Source: Mycobacterium lehmannii (GTDB lineage Bacteria; Actinomycetota; Actinomycetes; Mycobacteriales; Mycobacteriaceae). Taken from it: a stretch of DNA of 64,000 nucleotides. Positions 35,845 through 45,020 of the stretch are shown here, piece by piece. Below the pieces are notes generated by a model that was not told the origin of the DNA, did not search any database, and was given only the letters and a program-made list of their open reading frames with translations. The stretch is taken from contig NZ_NKCN01000006.1 of NCBI RefSeq assembly GCF_002245535.1, positions 62,001 to 126,000 of the forward strand, read 5' to 3'. Positions within the stretch are counted from its first letter, which is position 1. Each line of letters opens with the position of its first letter. The position numbers and the translations under genes are program-made.

Positions 35845-37010
35845 GCAGTTTCGTCGAGACCGAAGAGCAGCAGGCGTTACGCAAGTCGGTCGCCGCGATG
35901 GCCGCGAACTTCGGCCAGGATTACTACCTGGAGAAGGCGCGCGCCGACGAACACACCGACGAGTTATGGTCGGAGGCAGGCAAACTCGGGTTCATCGGGG
36001 TGAACTTGCCCGAAGAGTACGGTGGCGGCGGCGCAGGCATGTATGAGCTGTCGATCGTGATGGAGGAGATGTCGGCGGCGGGCTGCCCGCTGTTGCTGAT
36101 GGTCGTTTCGCCCGCGATCAACGGCACCATCATCGCCAAGTTCGGCACCGACGACCAGAAGAAGCGCTGGCTGCCCGGCATCGCCGACGGGTCCATCACG
36201 ATGGCGTTCGCGATCACCGAACCCGACGCCGGTTCCAACAGCCACCGCATCACCACCACCGCGCGCCGCGACGGCGCCGACTGGATCCTGTCCGGCCAGA
36301 AGGTGTACATCTCCGGCGTCGATCAGGCGCAGGCGGTGCTCGTCGTCGGCCGTGCCTACAAGGAAGGGGCCCACAAATCCGAATCTCTTCGGCCGGCGCT
36401 GTTCATCGTGCCGACCGACACAAAAGGGTTGAGCGCGACCAAGATCGAGATGGAACTGGTCAGCCCGGAGAACCAATTCCAGCTCTTCCTCGACGAGGTC
36501 CGGCTGCCCGCCGACGCATTGGTCGGCTCCGAGGACGCCGCGATCGCGCAGCTGTTCGCCGGCTTGAACCCCGAGCGCATCATGGGCGCCGCGAGCGCGG
36601 TCGGCATGGGCCGGTTCGCGATCGACAAAGCCGTCGACTACGTCAAGACCCGTCAGGTCTGGAAGACACCGATCGGCGCCCACCAGGGGCTGTCACACCC
36701 GTTGGCGCAGAACCATATCGAGATCGAACTGGCGAAGCTCATGATGCAGAAGGCGGCATCGCTGTACGACGCGGGAGACGACGTCGGTGCCGCCGAGGCG
36801 GCGAACATGGCCAAGTACGCCGCAGGTGAGGCCTCGGTTCGCGCGGTCGATCAGGCGGTGCAGTCGATGGGCGGCAACGGCCTGACCAAGGAGTACGGCA
36901 TCGCCGCCGCGGTGACGGCGTCGAAGCTCGCCCGTATCGCGCCGGTCAGCCGGGAGATGATCCTGAACTTCATCGCGCAGACCTCTCTCGGGCTGCCCCG
37001 TTCCTACTGA
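35841..37010 (+). CDS. fadE12: Acyl-CoA dehydrogenase FadE12
   Basis: 389 residues from GTG 35841, overlapping the accA2 stop (GTGA) with AAGGAGAAC immediately before. Standard acyl-CoA dehydrogenase motifs: GVNLPEEYGGGGAG, FAITEPDAGSNSHRI for FAD, QNHIEIELAKLMM, and QSMGGNGLTKEYGIAAAV. The substrate cannot be told. As the second dehydrogenase of the operon it may act upstream of the carboxylase, whereas FadE13 acts on another intermediate, or the reverse. Rv0972c equivalent. Confidence 0.93.
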   Translation: MSSFVETEEQQALRKSVAAMAANFGQDYYLEKARADEHTDELWSEAGKLGFIGVNLPEEYGGGGAGMYELSIVMEEMSAAGCPLLLMVVSPAINGTIIAKFGTDDQKKRWLPGIADGSITMAFAITEPDAGSNSHRITTTARRDGADWILSGQKVYISGVDQAQAVLVVGRAYKEGAHKSESLRPALFIVPTDTKGLSATKIEMELVSPENQFQLFLDEVRLPADALVGSEDAAIAQLFAGLNPERIMGAASAVGMGRFAIDKAVDYVKTRQVWKTPIGAHQGLSHPLAQNHIEIELAKLMMQKAASLYDAGDDVGAAEAANMAKYAAGEASVRAVDQAVQSMGGNGLTKEYGIAAAVTASKLARIAPVSREMILNFIAQTSLGLPRSY

Positions 37011-37023
37011 TAGGGCCGTACTG

Positions 37024-37803
37024 ATGAGCGCACTGGTCGGCTACGCGGTCGACGGGCCCGTCGCCCGACTCACCCTCGACTCACCGGACAACCGCAACGC
37101 CTTGTCGACCACGCTGGTCGAACAGCTGCACCAGGGCTTCACCGACGCCGTCGCGGATCCCGGCGTGCGGGTCGTCGTGCTGGGTCATACCGGCGGAACA
37201 TTCTGTGCGGGAGCCGATCTCAGTGAATCCGCGGGGCGCGACCCGGGCGACCTGGCCGTCGACCGCGCCCGCGAGATGACCCGGCTGCTGCGCCGCATCC
37301 TCGAGCTGCCGGTCCCGGTGGTGGGCGTGATCGACGGGCACGTCCGCGCCGGCGGGCTCGGGCTGGTCGGCGCATGCGACGTCGTGGTGGCCGGCAGCAA
37401 GAGCACGTTCGCGCTGACCGAGGCCCGCATCGGTGTGGCGCCGTCGATCATCTCGTTGACCCTGCTCCCCAGGATGACCAGTCGCGCGGCGAGCCGCTAC
37501 TTCGTCACCGGCGAGAAGTTCGGAGCCGCGGAGGCGGCCGACATGGGGCTGATCACGATCGCGTCCGACGATGTCGATGCCACCGTCGCCGAGTTGACCG
37601 CCGCGATCAGCAAGGCGTCGCCGCAGGGGTTGGCGACCTCGAAGGCGTTGGTCACAGCGCCCATCCTGGAATCCTTCGACCGTCGCGCCGAAGAGCTCAC
37701 CGCGCAGAGCGCCCAGTTGTTCGTCTCCGAGGAGGCCCGCGAAGGCATGCTCGCTTTCCTCGAGAAGCGCCAGCCGAGGTGGGCCGGCTCCGCCGAGTCC
37801 TAG
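37024..37803 (+). CDS. echA7: Enoyl-CoA hydratase EchA7
   Basis: 259 residues, crotonase fold. The oxyanion-hole segments are HTGGTFCAGADLSE and GHVRAGGLGLVGACDVV. The second catalytic position reads ALTEARIGVAPSI, with Glu in the usual place. Last gene of the acyl-CoA operon, 13 bp after fadE12. By analogy with leucine and citronellol routes it would hydrate the glutaconyl-type product of the carboxylase. Rv0971c equivalent. Its end overlaps the HTTM gene by 4 bp on the opposite strand. Confidence 0.93.
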   Translation: MSALVGYAVDGPVARLTLDSPDNRNALSTTLVEQLHQGFTDAVADPGVRVVVLGHTGGTFCAGADLSESAGRDPGDLAVDRAREMTRLLRRILELPVPVVGVIDGHVRAGGLGLVGACDVVVAGSKSTFALTEARIGVAPSIISLTLLPRMTSRAASRYFVTGEKFGAAEAADMGLITIASDDVDATVAELTAAISKASPQGLATSKALVTAPILESFDRRAEELTAQSAQLFVSEEAREGMLAFLEKRQPRWAGSAES

Positions 37804-38765
37804 GGCACCGCCGACTGTTCGGACGATGGTGGTGGCGGATCTGACAAGCGGTTGTCGCGCTTGGCTTTCCACCGCGGCGGCAGGCGCTCGATCGCCTCGC
37901 CGGGAACGAACGCCAGATACAGCACGAACATCGCGACGCTGAAGAACGCGACGTTCAGGTTGACCATGATCGTCAGGTGCATCACCACGCCCGCCGCCAG
38001 CACCCAGTACCGCCAGCGTCTATTCCAGACGAGGATCGCCAGCGCCAGTTCGATCAACAGGGTGCCCCACGCGATGAGGTTCACCAGGATCGCGTTGGCC
38101 GCCAACCACTCCGGAGCAGGCAACAGCGCCCATCGGCCGTCGGTCCCCCATGCGTAGAAGACCGCTGAGCCGTCCACCCAGCTCTTGTTCGCCAGCTTCG
38201 CCTGGACGGTCGCCAGGTAGATGATCGACAACTGGATCTGCAGCAACCGGACCGGCCATACCGCCCTGGCCTGCGCAGACCAGAACGTACCGGCGAGCCG
38301 TCGCTGGTCCAGCGACAGCGCCGCACCGCACGACGAAAGCGCCAGAACCAGGGCGGTGACGGTGAGGATGGAATCCCCGGCGTTGAAGAAATGCTCACCG
38401 CGTCGCAGAAACGACTGCAGCAGAACGAAAACGAGGACCGCCGCCACCCGGCTGTGCCAACCGAGAGTCATCGCGACGGCGGCCACCAGTAGCACCGCCC
38501 ACCCGGCGAGAAGCGCGTTGTCGCCCGGCCATATCTGGAAGACGCTCCACTGGAAGTTCACCCGGGGATGCTCGGGCTCCACCCCTTGACTACCGAAGAC
38601 GCCGAGAAGATCTGGGAGCAGCGTCAGGCACCAGGCGACGATGACGAGGCCGAACCCGATCCTCACGAGACCCAGCGGGTAGGCGGGCCGAGCGGTGAAG
38701 AAGAAGGCGTTCCAGCGGTCGGCGGCGGAACCCCACGTCGACCGGACTCGATCCCCCGCGGTCAT
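37800..38765 (-). CDS. HTTM-domain membrane protein
   Basis: 321 residues with several hydrophobic helices. The HTTM (horizontally transferred transmembrane) domain shares its fold with vitamin K-dependent gamma-carboxylase. Visible: ARPAYPLGLVRIGFGLVIVAWC for TM1, a RRGEHFFNAGDSILTV loop, QIQLSIIYLATVQAKLANKSWVDGSAVFYAW (typical HTTM signature), and a basic C-terminal tail. No substrate is known for bacterial HTTM proteins. It overlaps its upstream partner by 4 bp, so the two are one unit. Confidence 0.85.
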   Translation of the reverse strand: MTAGDRVRSTWGSAADRWNAFFFTARPAYPLGLVRIGFGLVIVAWCLTLLPDLLGVFGSQGVEPEHPRVNFQWSVFQIWPGDNALLAGWAVLLVAAVAMTLGWHSRVAAVLVFVLLQSFLRRGEHFFNAGDSILTVTALVLALSSCGAALSLDQRRLAGTFWSAQARAVWPVRLLQIQLSIIYLATVQAKLANKSWVDGSAVFYAWGTDGRWALLPAPEWLAANAILVNLIAWGTLLIELALAILVWNRRWRYWVLAAGVVMHLTIMVNLNVAFFSVAMFVLYLAFVPGEAIERLPPRWKAKRDNRLSDPPPPSSEQSAVP

Positions 38766-39337
38766 CGCGCGCCCACCAGATCCTCTTGGTAGAGGAGTTT
38801 GGAGGCGACGGGGCGCCGGGTCTCAGCCGACTCCTCACCCGGCGCCGTCAACGTCTCGGTGTGGAGCAGCATCGTGACGCCGACGGCCTTGTCGTTCGGC
38901 TGACTCACCTCTCGGACCACCCAGTGGGCCAGCTGCCGCCGGAAGTCGGAGTCCAGAAGGGCGGCATACCTGAGCAGCAGCCAACGGTCCCACCACCCGA
39001 CGCCGCCGGCGCCGGGCTCGAAGGTCCACACCCGGGTCTGACCGCCAGCGAAGCGCACCTGCACCTCGACGGAGTCTTGGCGCCTGCTCGGGTTGGCATA
39101 CATCGCCCAACTCTGGTCGAGCGCGGCGGGCACCGCGATCGGCTCGACGACGGGAAGCAGTTCACGCTTGATCGGCGAGTCGGGCAGGTTGCATACGATT
39201 CCGACGACCACGAAGACCACGATGCCGATACTGATGACCACCCTGCCCACGGGCGAGCTCTCGAACCGCTGTTGCAGAGTGTTCAAGCCGCCAAGGCGAG
39301 AGCTGCGCTCCTGCTGCTCCTGCTGGTCTGGCGTCAC
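38762..39337 (-). CDS. Single-pass membrane protein paired with the HTTM protein
   Basis: 191 residues from GTG 39337; the frame is open to 39442 but the upstream part is unlike a protein start. One membrane segment (about 31-51, VVISIGIVVFVVVGIVCNL), then an extracytoplasmic domain with SWAMYANPSRRQDSVEVQVRFAGG and a Trp-rich WWDRWLLLRYAALL. Proteins of this kind are regularly encoded next to HTTM proteins in actinobacteria. Function unknown. ATGA overlap with the HTTM gene suggests a complex. Confidence 0.7.
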   Translation of the reverse strand: MTPDQQEQQERSSRLGGLNTLQQRFESSPVGRVVISIGIVVFVVVGIVCNLPDSPIKRELLPVVEPIAVPAALDQSWAMYANPSRRQDSVEVQVRFAGGQTRVWTFEPGAGGVGWWDRWLLLRYAALLDSDFRRQLAHWVVREVSQPNDKAVGVTMLLHTETLTAPGEESAETRRPVASKLLYQEDLVGAR

Positions 39338-39454
39338 GGTTCTGGCCTCTCGTCGGGAACACCCTAATTCACCGTGTGATTCTCGCCGTGTCGCCGCGTC
39401 TGCGCAGAACTCGGCGTCTCCGAAGGGCTTGACCACGGGCATAGTGTGAGGCTG

Positions 39455-40216
39455 ATGTCACGTACGGTTCTCGTCACCGGGGCAACGGGCACGCTGGGCC
39501 ACCGCGTGGTACCGGAGGCGATCGACGCCGGCCACGATGTTCGGGCGCTGAGCCGCAAGAGCCATGTCGGATACACCGGCGTGCACTGGGCCCAGGCCGA
39601 CCTGCTGACGGGTGCGGGCCTGGACGCGGCGGTCGACGGTATCGAGGTCGTGGTCAACTGCGCGACGCAACCGATCGGCGACAAGGACGTCGCGGCGATG
39701 CGCAACCTCGTCGCCTCGGCCCGCCGGGCCGGCGTCGCGCACATCGTGCACGTGTCGATCGTGGGCATCGACCGCATTCCGCTGCCGTACTACCGCACGA
39801 AGCTGCGCGCCGAACAGGTCCTCGAAGCGTCCGGCGTCGGCCACACGGTGCTGCGGGCGACACAGTTCCACGACCTGATCCGCACGATCTTCGCCCTGCA
39901 GCGGTACTGCCCCGTGATGTGGGCGTTTCGCGGGGTGCGGTTTCAGCCGATCGACACCGCCGACGTCGCGGCGCGGCTGGTGGAACTGGTCGGCGCCGAA
40001 CCGGCGGGCCGGGCGCCGGACGTCGGTGGGCCCGAGGTGCACACCCACACCGAGTTGGCGCGCATGTATCTCGAGGCCACGGCGAGCCGGCGCCGGACCC
40101 TTGCGGTACCCGCGCCTGGTCGAATCGGGAAGGAGTTGCGATCGGGCGCCAACCTGGCTCCGCACAACCGGATGGGCGTGCTCGGGTTCGCCGAATTTCT
40201 GGCAGCCGGGAAATAA
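39455..40216 (+). CDS. NmrA/SDR-type NAD(P)-binding protein
   Basis: 253 residues from ATG 39455 (a GTG nine bases earlier is also in frame). Atypical SDR with the TGATGTLG dinucleotide loop, VVNCATQP, then HVSIVGIDRIPLPYYRTKLRAEQVLEASG, which carries the YxxxK-like YYRTK. The C-terminal part aligns with NmrA-like redox sensors or quinone reductases. No clear substrate and no same-strand partner. Confidence 0.85.
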   Translation: MSRTVLVTGATGTLGHRVVPEAIDAGHDVRALSRKSHVGYTGVHWAQADLLTGAGLDAAVDGIEVVVNCATQPIGDKDVAAMRNLVASARRAGVAHIVHVSIVGIDRIPLPYYRTKLRAEQVLEASGVGHTVLRATQFHDLIRTIFALQRYCPVMWAFRGVRFQPIDTADVAARLVELVGAEPAGRAPDVGGPEVHTHTELARMYLEATASRRRTLAVPAPGRIGKELRSGANLAPHNRMGVLGFAEFLAAGK

Positions 40217-40310
40217 AGTTCGCCCATCTAGATTCTTCGCCCTCGCGAGTCAGGGCACAGTTTGGCCTACTTGCTTGCATGTGCCACGGTTCGTCGTACG
40301 CTCGTATCCG

Positions 40311-40892
40311 ATGAGCAATCCAGCGTCGCGGAGCGGTCCGATGCGTGCTGCTGACACCGATCGAATTCAGGTGGCACAGCTGCTCACTGATGCCGCCGCC
40401 CAGGGCCGACTTCAACTCAACGAGTACGAGGACCGCCTGACCAGGGCGTACGCCGCGCAGACGTACGACGAGCTGGACCGTTTGTCGGCTGACCTGCCCG
40501 GCGCGATCACGCGGGGGCGCAGCGGCGGCCCGTGCCGGCCTGCGCCGTCGACGATGCTGCTGGCGATCATGAGCGGCTTCGAGCGCCGCGGTCGCTGGAA
40601 CGTGCCGAGGCGGATGACCACGTTCGCCCTCTTCGGCGGCGGAGTGGTGGATTTGCGGTACGCCGACTTCACCTCACCGGAGGTGGAAATCCACTCGTAC
40701 TCGATCTTCGGGGGCCAGACGATCCTGGTGCCGCCGGAGATCAACGTCGACCTGCGTGGCGTCGGGGTGATGGGCACCTTCGACCGGTCCGTGGAGGGTG
40801 AGGGCTCGCCTGGCGCGCCGTGCGTGTGCATCCGCGGCTTCTCCCTGTGGGGCCGAGTCGGCGTCAAGCGCAAGAAGCGCAAGGCCGCCTGA
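40311..40892 (+). CDS. DUF1707 / LiaF-like C-terminal domain protein
   Basis: 193 residues from ATG 40311. The N-terminal DUF1707 domain (about 12-65: MRAADTDRIQVAQLLTDAAAQGRLQLNEYEDRLTRAYAAQTYDELDRLSADLPG) is an actinobacterial SHOCT-like module. The C-terminal half has the LiaF/DUF2154-type beta-helix pattern (FGGGVVDLRYADF, YSIFGGQTILVP, GVGVMGTFDR, GFSLWGRVGVKRKKRK). No membrane helix is obvious. LiaF-like domains regulate cell-envelope stress signalling in Firmicutes; a role here is inferred only. Resembles Rv0966c. Confidence 0.85.
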   Translation: MSNPASRSGPMRAADTDRIQVAQLLTDAAAQGRLQLNEYEDRLTRAYAAQTYDELDRLSADLPGAITRGRSGGPCRPAPSTMLLAIMSGFERRGRWNVPRRMTTFALFGGGVVDLRYADFTSPEVEIHSYSIFGGQTILVPPEINVDLRGVGVMGTFDRSVEGEGSPGAPCVCIRGFSLWGRVGVKRKKRKAA

Positions 40893-40903
40893 TCCCACCG
40901 GCG

Positions 40904-42886
40904 TCAGCGTCGTCGGCGAGACCTCAAGTAGTCACCGACAACCGCGGCGCCCAACCCGTCGAGGTCGGGCACCACCACGCGGCCCTCCACCCGCCGCGCC
41001 ACCTGGTCGATGAACCGCGCCAGCCCCGGATCGTTTCCCAGCCGGAAAATCGTCACCTGCGCGCCGAGCGCGGCCACCTCGTCGAAGCCCTTGACCGTGT
41101 GGGCGATCGTCCGCGGATGCGGCGGGTAGTCAAAGAACACAGCAGAAGAGCGGTCGTCGTTCACGCCGCGCTCCAGGTGTGCGGTTGGCTCACCGTCGGT
41201 GACCACGAGCACCACCGGCTGGGCGTTGGAGTGACGGCGCAGATGGCGCGCGGCCAACGAGAGCGCATGGTGCAGGTTGGTGCCCTGCTCGTACACGCCC
41301 TCCAGGCCGGTGAGCTCGGCGGCCGTCACGGTTCGGGCATAGCGTCCGAACGCGATGATCTGTAACGCGTCCGACCGGAACCGCGTGCTGACGAGATGGT
41401 TCAGCGCCAGCGCGGTGCGCTTCATCGGCAGCCACCGGTTCTCCATCACCATGGAGAACGACGTGTCGACCAGCAGCGCCACCGCCGCCTGGGTGCGCGT
41501 CTCGGTCTCGGAGATCTCGACGTCCTCGACCGTGATCTGAATGGGTGAGCCCGGGCTCGATTCCGGATTCCCGGCTTGGCGCAGCACCGCGTTGGTGAGT
41601 GTGCGCGTCACGTTCCACGGCTCGGTGTCGCCGAACGCCCACGGCCGGGTCGCGCCGGTCAGCTCGCCGGCCGCGCCCGCCCTGCGGGTGTCACGCTCAC
41701 CGTGCCTACCCGAAAGCTGTTGGGCCACATCGCGCAGCGCCGTCTGCCCGAGCTGGCGCATCGCCTTGGGCGATAGCCGCCACTGGCCATCGGACCCGCG
41801 GTCGAGGAACCCCTGGTCCATCAGCGCCCGTTCCAGCTCGGCCAGCGTGCGCGCGTCGACGGCGGCGTCCTCACCCAGCTGGCGGGCCAACATGTCCAGA
41901 TCGACGTCCTCCATCGTGGCGCCGGCATAACTCTGCGACAGCGCCTCGGCCAACTGCTCGAGTTCGGCGATGTCGGCCATCGCCTGAGCGCCCTCACCCA
42001 TGCCGAGCGGGTTGTCCCCGGAGAAGTTGGACGAACCGCCCCAGTCCTCCCCGGGCCGGGCCGCCTGCAGATGGGAGTCGAGGCGGTTCAGCGCGTTCAT
42101 CAGCGAGGGGGAACCGAATGCCTGTTGCGCCAACGCATCCAGCTCGGCGCGCTGCTCGGCGCTCAGGCTGTTGCGGAAGCGCTGGGCGGCCGCGGCCCGC
42201 TGGGCCAACGAATCCAACAGTTCGTCGACGTTGCGCGGGTTCTCGGGGAAGAACTCGCCGTGCTTGTTCATGAAGTCGTCGAAGTCTTGCTGGGAGTCCT
42301 CGCCCCTGGCGTGCTTGTCCAACAGCTCGTTGAGGTCGTCGAGCATCTCGTTGACCCGCTGGCGGTCCTCGTCGGTGGCGTTCTCCAGCGCCTGCTTCAT
42401 ACCCGCGAACCGCTGATCGAGCATCTCGCGGCCGAGCAGATCCTTGATCTGCTCGTACTTTTCGCGGCCCTCGGGGCTTCGCCATTCGTAGTCCGACAGC
42501 TCCTGGACGGCCTTGGCGGGCGACGGCGGCAGCGACTCGATGCGCATCTCGTTGAACCGCGCGTCGTCGTCCAGAGCACGCGCCAGCTCCTTGCGCTCGG
42601 CGAGCACCGCCTCGTCGAGGAGCTTCTTGACCTCGGCCAGTGTGCCGTCGAGGTTGTTGCGCTGCAATAACTCCCGGCGCCGACGGTTGGCCTCGGCGGC
42701 GAGTTTGTCGGCGCCGCGCATGTTCTTGGTGCCCCGGCGCAACATCTCCGACAGCGCGCGGCGCGGCGAACTGCCCTCCATCACGTCCTGGCCGATCTGC
42801 TCGAGCGCCTCGCGCAAATCGATCGGGGGCGCCAGCGGGTCGGGCCCGCCGGTGTATCGCGAATACCGCGAGACGTGTCTAGCCAT
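40904..42886 (-). CDS. VWA-domain protein, partner of the MoxR-type ATPase
   Basis: 660 residues. A long helical, charged N-terminal and middle region (about 1-430) is followed by a C-terminal von Willebrand A domain (about 465-650). The MIDAS metal site is intact: DTSFSM (about residue 473), a Thr in the GTNLHHAL loop, and TDGEP. Such VWA proteins act with MoxR/ChlI AAA+ ATPases as chaperone or metal-insertion machines. The AAA+ gene directly upstream overlaps by 8 bp. Rv0959 equivalent. No true magnesium chelatase role is expected, as mycobacteria make no chlorophyll. Confidence 0.88.
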   Translation of the reverse strand: MARHVSRYSRYTGGPDPLAPPIDLREALEQIGQDVMEGSSPRRALSEMLRRGTKNMRGADKLAAEANRRRRELLQRNNLDGTLAEVKKLLDEAVLAERKELARALDDDARFNEMRIESLPPSPAKAVQELSDYEWRSPEGREKYEQIKDLLGREMLDQRFAGMKQALENATDEDRQRVNEMLDDLNELLDKHARGEDSQQDFDDFMNKHGEFFPENPRNVDELLDSLAQRAAAAQRFRNSLSAEQRAELDALAQQAFGSPSLMNALNRLDSHLQAARPGEDWGGSSNFSGDNPLGMGEGAQAMADIAELEQLAEALSQSYAGATMEDVDLDMLARQLGEDAAVDARTLAELERALMDQGFLDRGSDGQWRLSPKAMRQLGQTALRDVAQQLSGRHGERDTRRAGAAGELTGATRPWAFGDTEPWNVTRTLTNAVLRQAGNPESSPGSPIQITVEDVEISETETRTQAAVALLVDTSFSMVMENRWLPMKRTALALNHLVSTRFRSDALQIIAFGRYARTVTAAELTGLEGVYEQGTNLHHALSLAARHLRRHSNAQPVVLVVTDGEPTAHLERGVNDDRSSAVFFDYPPHPRTIAHTVKGFDEVAALGAQVTIFRLGNDPGLARFIDQVARRVEGRVVVPDLDGLGAAVVGDYLRSRRRR

Positions 42887-44264
42887 AGGTCGTTTCGCCC
42901 TCGTCCGACACCTTGTCTATCCGCTTGGCCAGATACAGCGCCTCGAGTGCCAGCTCCACCGCTGCCGCTCGCTGCCCGTCGGACTTCGCGTCGAGCCGCT
43001 GTTGGATCTCGGCGATCGCGGGTACTTCCGGCACAGCGGCCAGCACCTCGCGCGCCGAGACCCGATCACCGGTGGTGACGGCCGAGCCGTTCTCGATCGC
43101 GACCACCAGCGGTCCGACATCGATGCCGCCGAGCAGCCGTTGTGCGGTGTCCGCGGTGGCCCGCCGCAGCAGGTGCTCGAGCACCGCCTGCTCGCGCCCC
43201 TCCTCACCGGACTCGAACTCGAGCTTGCCGCGCAGCACGTCGACGACCGAGCCCAGGTCGACCACGCGGGCCACCGGCTCCTGCTCCCCGAGCACCGCCG
43301 ACCGGTGACGCGCGGCCGCGGCGACGGTCTCGGCCGCGGCGATCGCGAAGCGCGCCGAAACCCCTGAGCGCTGGTCGATCGACCGCGACTCGCGCAGATA
43401 ACGGGCGAACCGTGCCAACACCTGGATCAGGTACTCGGGCACCTCGGCGGCCAGGTGTGCCTCCTGGGTGATGACGCCAACCTCGGCGTCGAGTTCCAGC
43501 GGGTAGTGCGTGCGGATCTCGGCGCCGAACCGGTCCTTGAGCGGGGTGATGATCCGACCGCGGTTGGTGTAGTCCTCCGGGTTGGCGCTGGCGACCACCA
43601 GAACGTCGAGGGGCAACCGCAACGTGTACCCGCGGACCTGGATGTCGCGCTCCTCCATCACGTTGAGCATCGACACCTGAATGCGCTCGGCGAGGTCGGG
43701 CAGCTCGTTGATCGCGACGATGCCCCGGTGCGCCCTCGGGATCAAGCCGAAGGCGATGGTCTCCGGGTCGCCGAGGCTGCGACCCTCGGCCACCTTGATC
43801 GGGTCGATGTCACCGACCAGGTCGGCCACGCTGGTGTCGGGGGTGGCCAGCTTCTCGGTGTAGCGCTCGCTGCGGTGCCGCCACGCGATCGGCAGGTCAT
43901 CGCCCGAGTCAGCCGCGCGCCGGATGGACTCGGGGGTGATCGGGTCGTAAGGGTGCTCGCCCAACTCCGACCCGGCGATCACCGGGGTCCATTCGTCGAG
44001 CAGACCTGTCAGCGCGCGCAGCAGCCGGGTCTTGCCCTGACCGCGTTCGCCGAGCAGCACGACGTCGTGGCCGGCGATCAGCGCCCGCTCCAGCTGCGGA
44101 ATGACGGTGTCTTCGAAGCCGAGGATGCCCGGCCACGCGTCGCGTCCCTCCGCCAGAGCGGCCAGTAGGTTGTCCCGGATTTCTTGCTTGACGCCCCGCT
44201 CGCGGTGGCCGGAGGCCCTCAGCTCGCCGACGGTGCGGGGTAGATCTTGGGGTTGAGTCACCAC
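42879..44264 (-). CDS. MoxR/ChlI-like AAA+ ATPase
   Basis: 461 residues. Walker A GERGQGKTRLL (about 73-83), Walker B-type GIVAINELPDLAERIQ, then the NVMEERDIQVRGYTLRLPLDVLVVASANPEDYTNRGRIITPLKDRFGAEI segment with sensor 1 and the arginine finger, as in magnesium-chelatase ChlI and MoxR proteins. It is coupled to the VWA gene by an 8-bp overlap; the pair resembles RavA-ViaA and ChlI-ChlD. Rv0958 equivalent. Client unknown. Confidence 0.9.
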   Translation of the reverse strand: MVTQPQDLPRTVGELRASGHRERGVKQEIRDNLLAALAEGRDAWPGILGFEDTVIPQLERALIAGHDVVLLGERGQGKTRLLRALTGLLDEWTPVIAGSELGEHPYDPITPESIRRAADSGDDLPIAWRHRSERYTEKLATPDTSVADLVGDIDPIKVAEGRSLGDPETIAFGLIPRAHRGIVAINELPDLAERIQVSMLNVMEERDIQVRGYTLRLPLDVLVVASANPEDYTNRGRIITPLKDRFGAEIRTHYPLELDAEVGVITQEAHLAAEVPEYLIQVLARFARYLRESRSIDQRSGVSARFAIAAAETVAAAARHRSAVLGEQEPVARVVDLGSVVDVLRGKLEFESGEEGREQAVLEHLLRRATADTAQRLLGGIDVGPLVVAIENGSAVTTGDRVSAREVLAAVPEVPAIAEIQQRLDAKSDGQRAAAVELALEALYLAKRIDKVSDEGETTYG

Positions 44265-44309
44265 TCCAAGCTACGACTTGTCTCGCGCGCGTGCGCTCCC
44301 CGCGTCGAC

Positions 44310-44981
44310 TCAGCCCGCCGACGGCGGCAGAAGTTGGAACCCGTCGAGGATCGTCTGGCTGTCCCGCTGATACGTCGGGTCCTCGGGAACCAGCGTCTGG
44401 ACGGTCACGCTGACGGCGAAAGTCTGTCCTTCGGTGCGCATCACCGCGCCGAGCGCGACGGCCGGATGCGGCGCGACGTTGCCCATCACCGGCATCTGGT
44501 AGTCGAACATCCTGGCGGGCACCCCGCACACCGTGCCCTCGGTCTCAATAACGTCCGTGGCGCCGATGCCCGACTCGAGCGCATCGCGCATGTTGGTGAA
44601 AATCAGGCCCGGATCTTGCACACCGGGCGCGCTCTCGAGCGTCACCACGACGTTCGGCGTGAACCCCTGCGCAGTCAGGTCGTCGTTGCGCATGGCGAAG
44701 CGGATCAGTTCCGAATCCATCATCGTGGTCCGCTCCCACCCCGGCGGCGTCGGGATCCTCATCACCGGCTCGTTGTCGTTCTTCGCCGGGATCGTCGTCA
44801 AAGGATCGTCGACGGCCTCGCACTGCGACGAGTCGAGTCCGCCGGACTCGGTCGCCGCCGACAGGTCCTCACCCGCGACAGCGCGTGCGTCGTCGACGGT
44901 CCGCGTGCAGGAGACCAGCAGGAAGGTCGCCAGCAGCAGGGCGGTGGCGGCGCGCGACGCAGTGACCATGCTGTGCAACAT
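44310..44981 (-). CDS. LpqN-like lipoprotein, second family member
   Basis: 223 residues from ATG 44981, preferred over an in-frame GTG at 44987 that lies inside the ribosome site GGGAGGTG. The signal peptide ends in lipobox LVSC (about 22-25). The mature part has RIPTPPGWERTT, the same Pro-Pro-Gly-Trp feature as the protein at 10891-11595, and a Cys pair (QCEAV, VCGVP). Membrane-anchored envelope protein of unknown role. It lies on the same strand as purH, 40 bp after it. Confidence 0.82.
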   Translation of the reverse strand: MLHSMVTASRAATALLLATFLLVSCTRTVDDARAVAGEDLSAATESGGLDSSQCEAVDDPLTTIPAKNDNEPVMRIPTPPGWERTTMMDSELIRFAMRNDDLTAQGFTPNVVVTLESAPGVQDPGLIFTNMRDALESGIGATDVIETEGTVCGVPARMFDYQMPVMGNVAPHPAVALGAVMRTEGQTFAVSVTVQTLVPEDPTYQRDSQTILDGFQLLPPSAG

Positions 44982-45020
44982 AATCACCTCCCGCCGTCTT
45001 CGGCGGAGATCAACCAGACA

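Noticed and set aside
40904..44264. Magnesium chelatase subunits ChlI/ChlD
   Set aside because: Motifs are general to MoxR/VWA pairs, and there is no large ChlH subunit or tetrapyrrole pathway that needs it.
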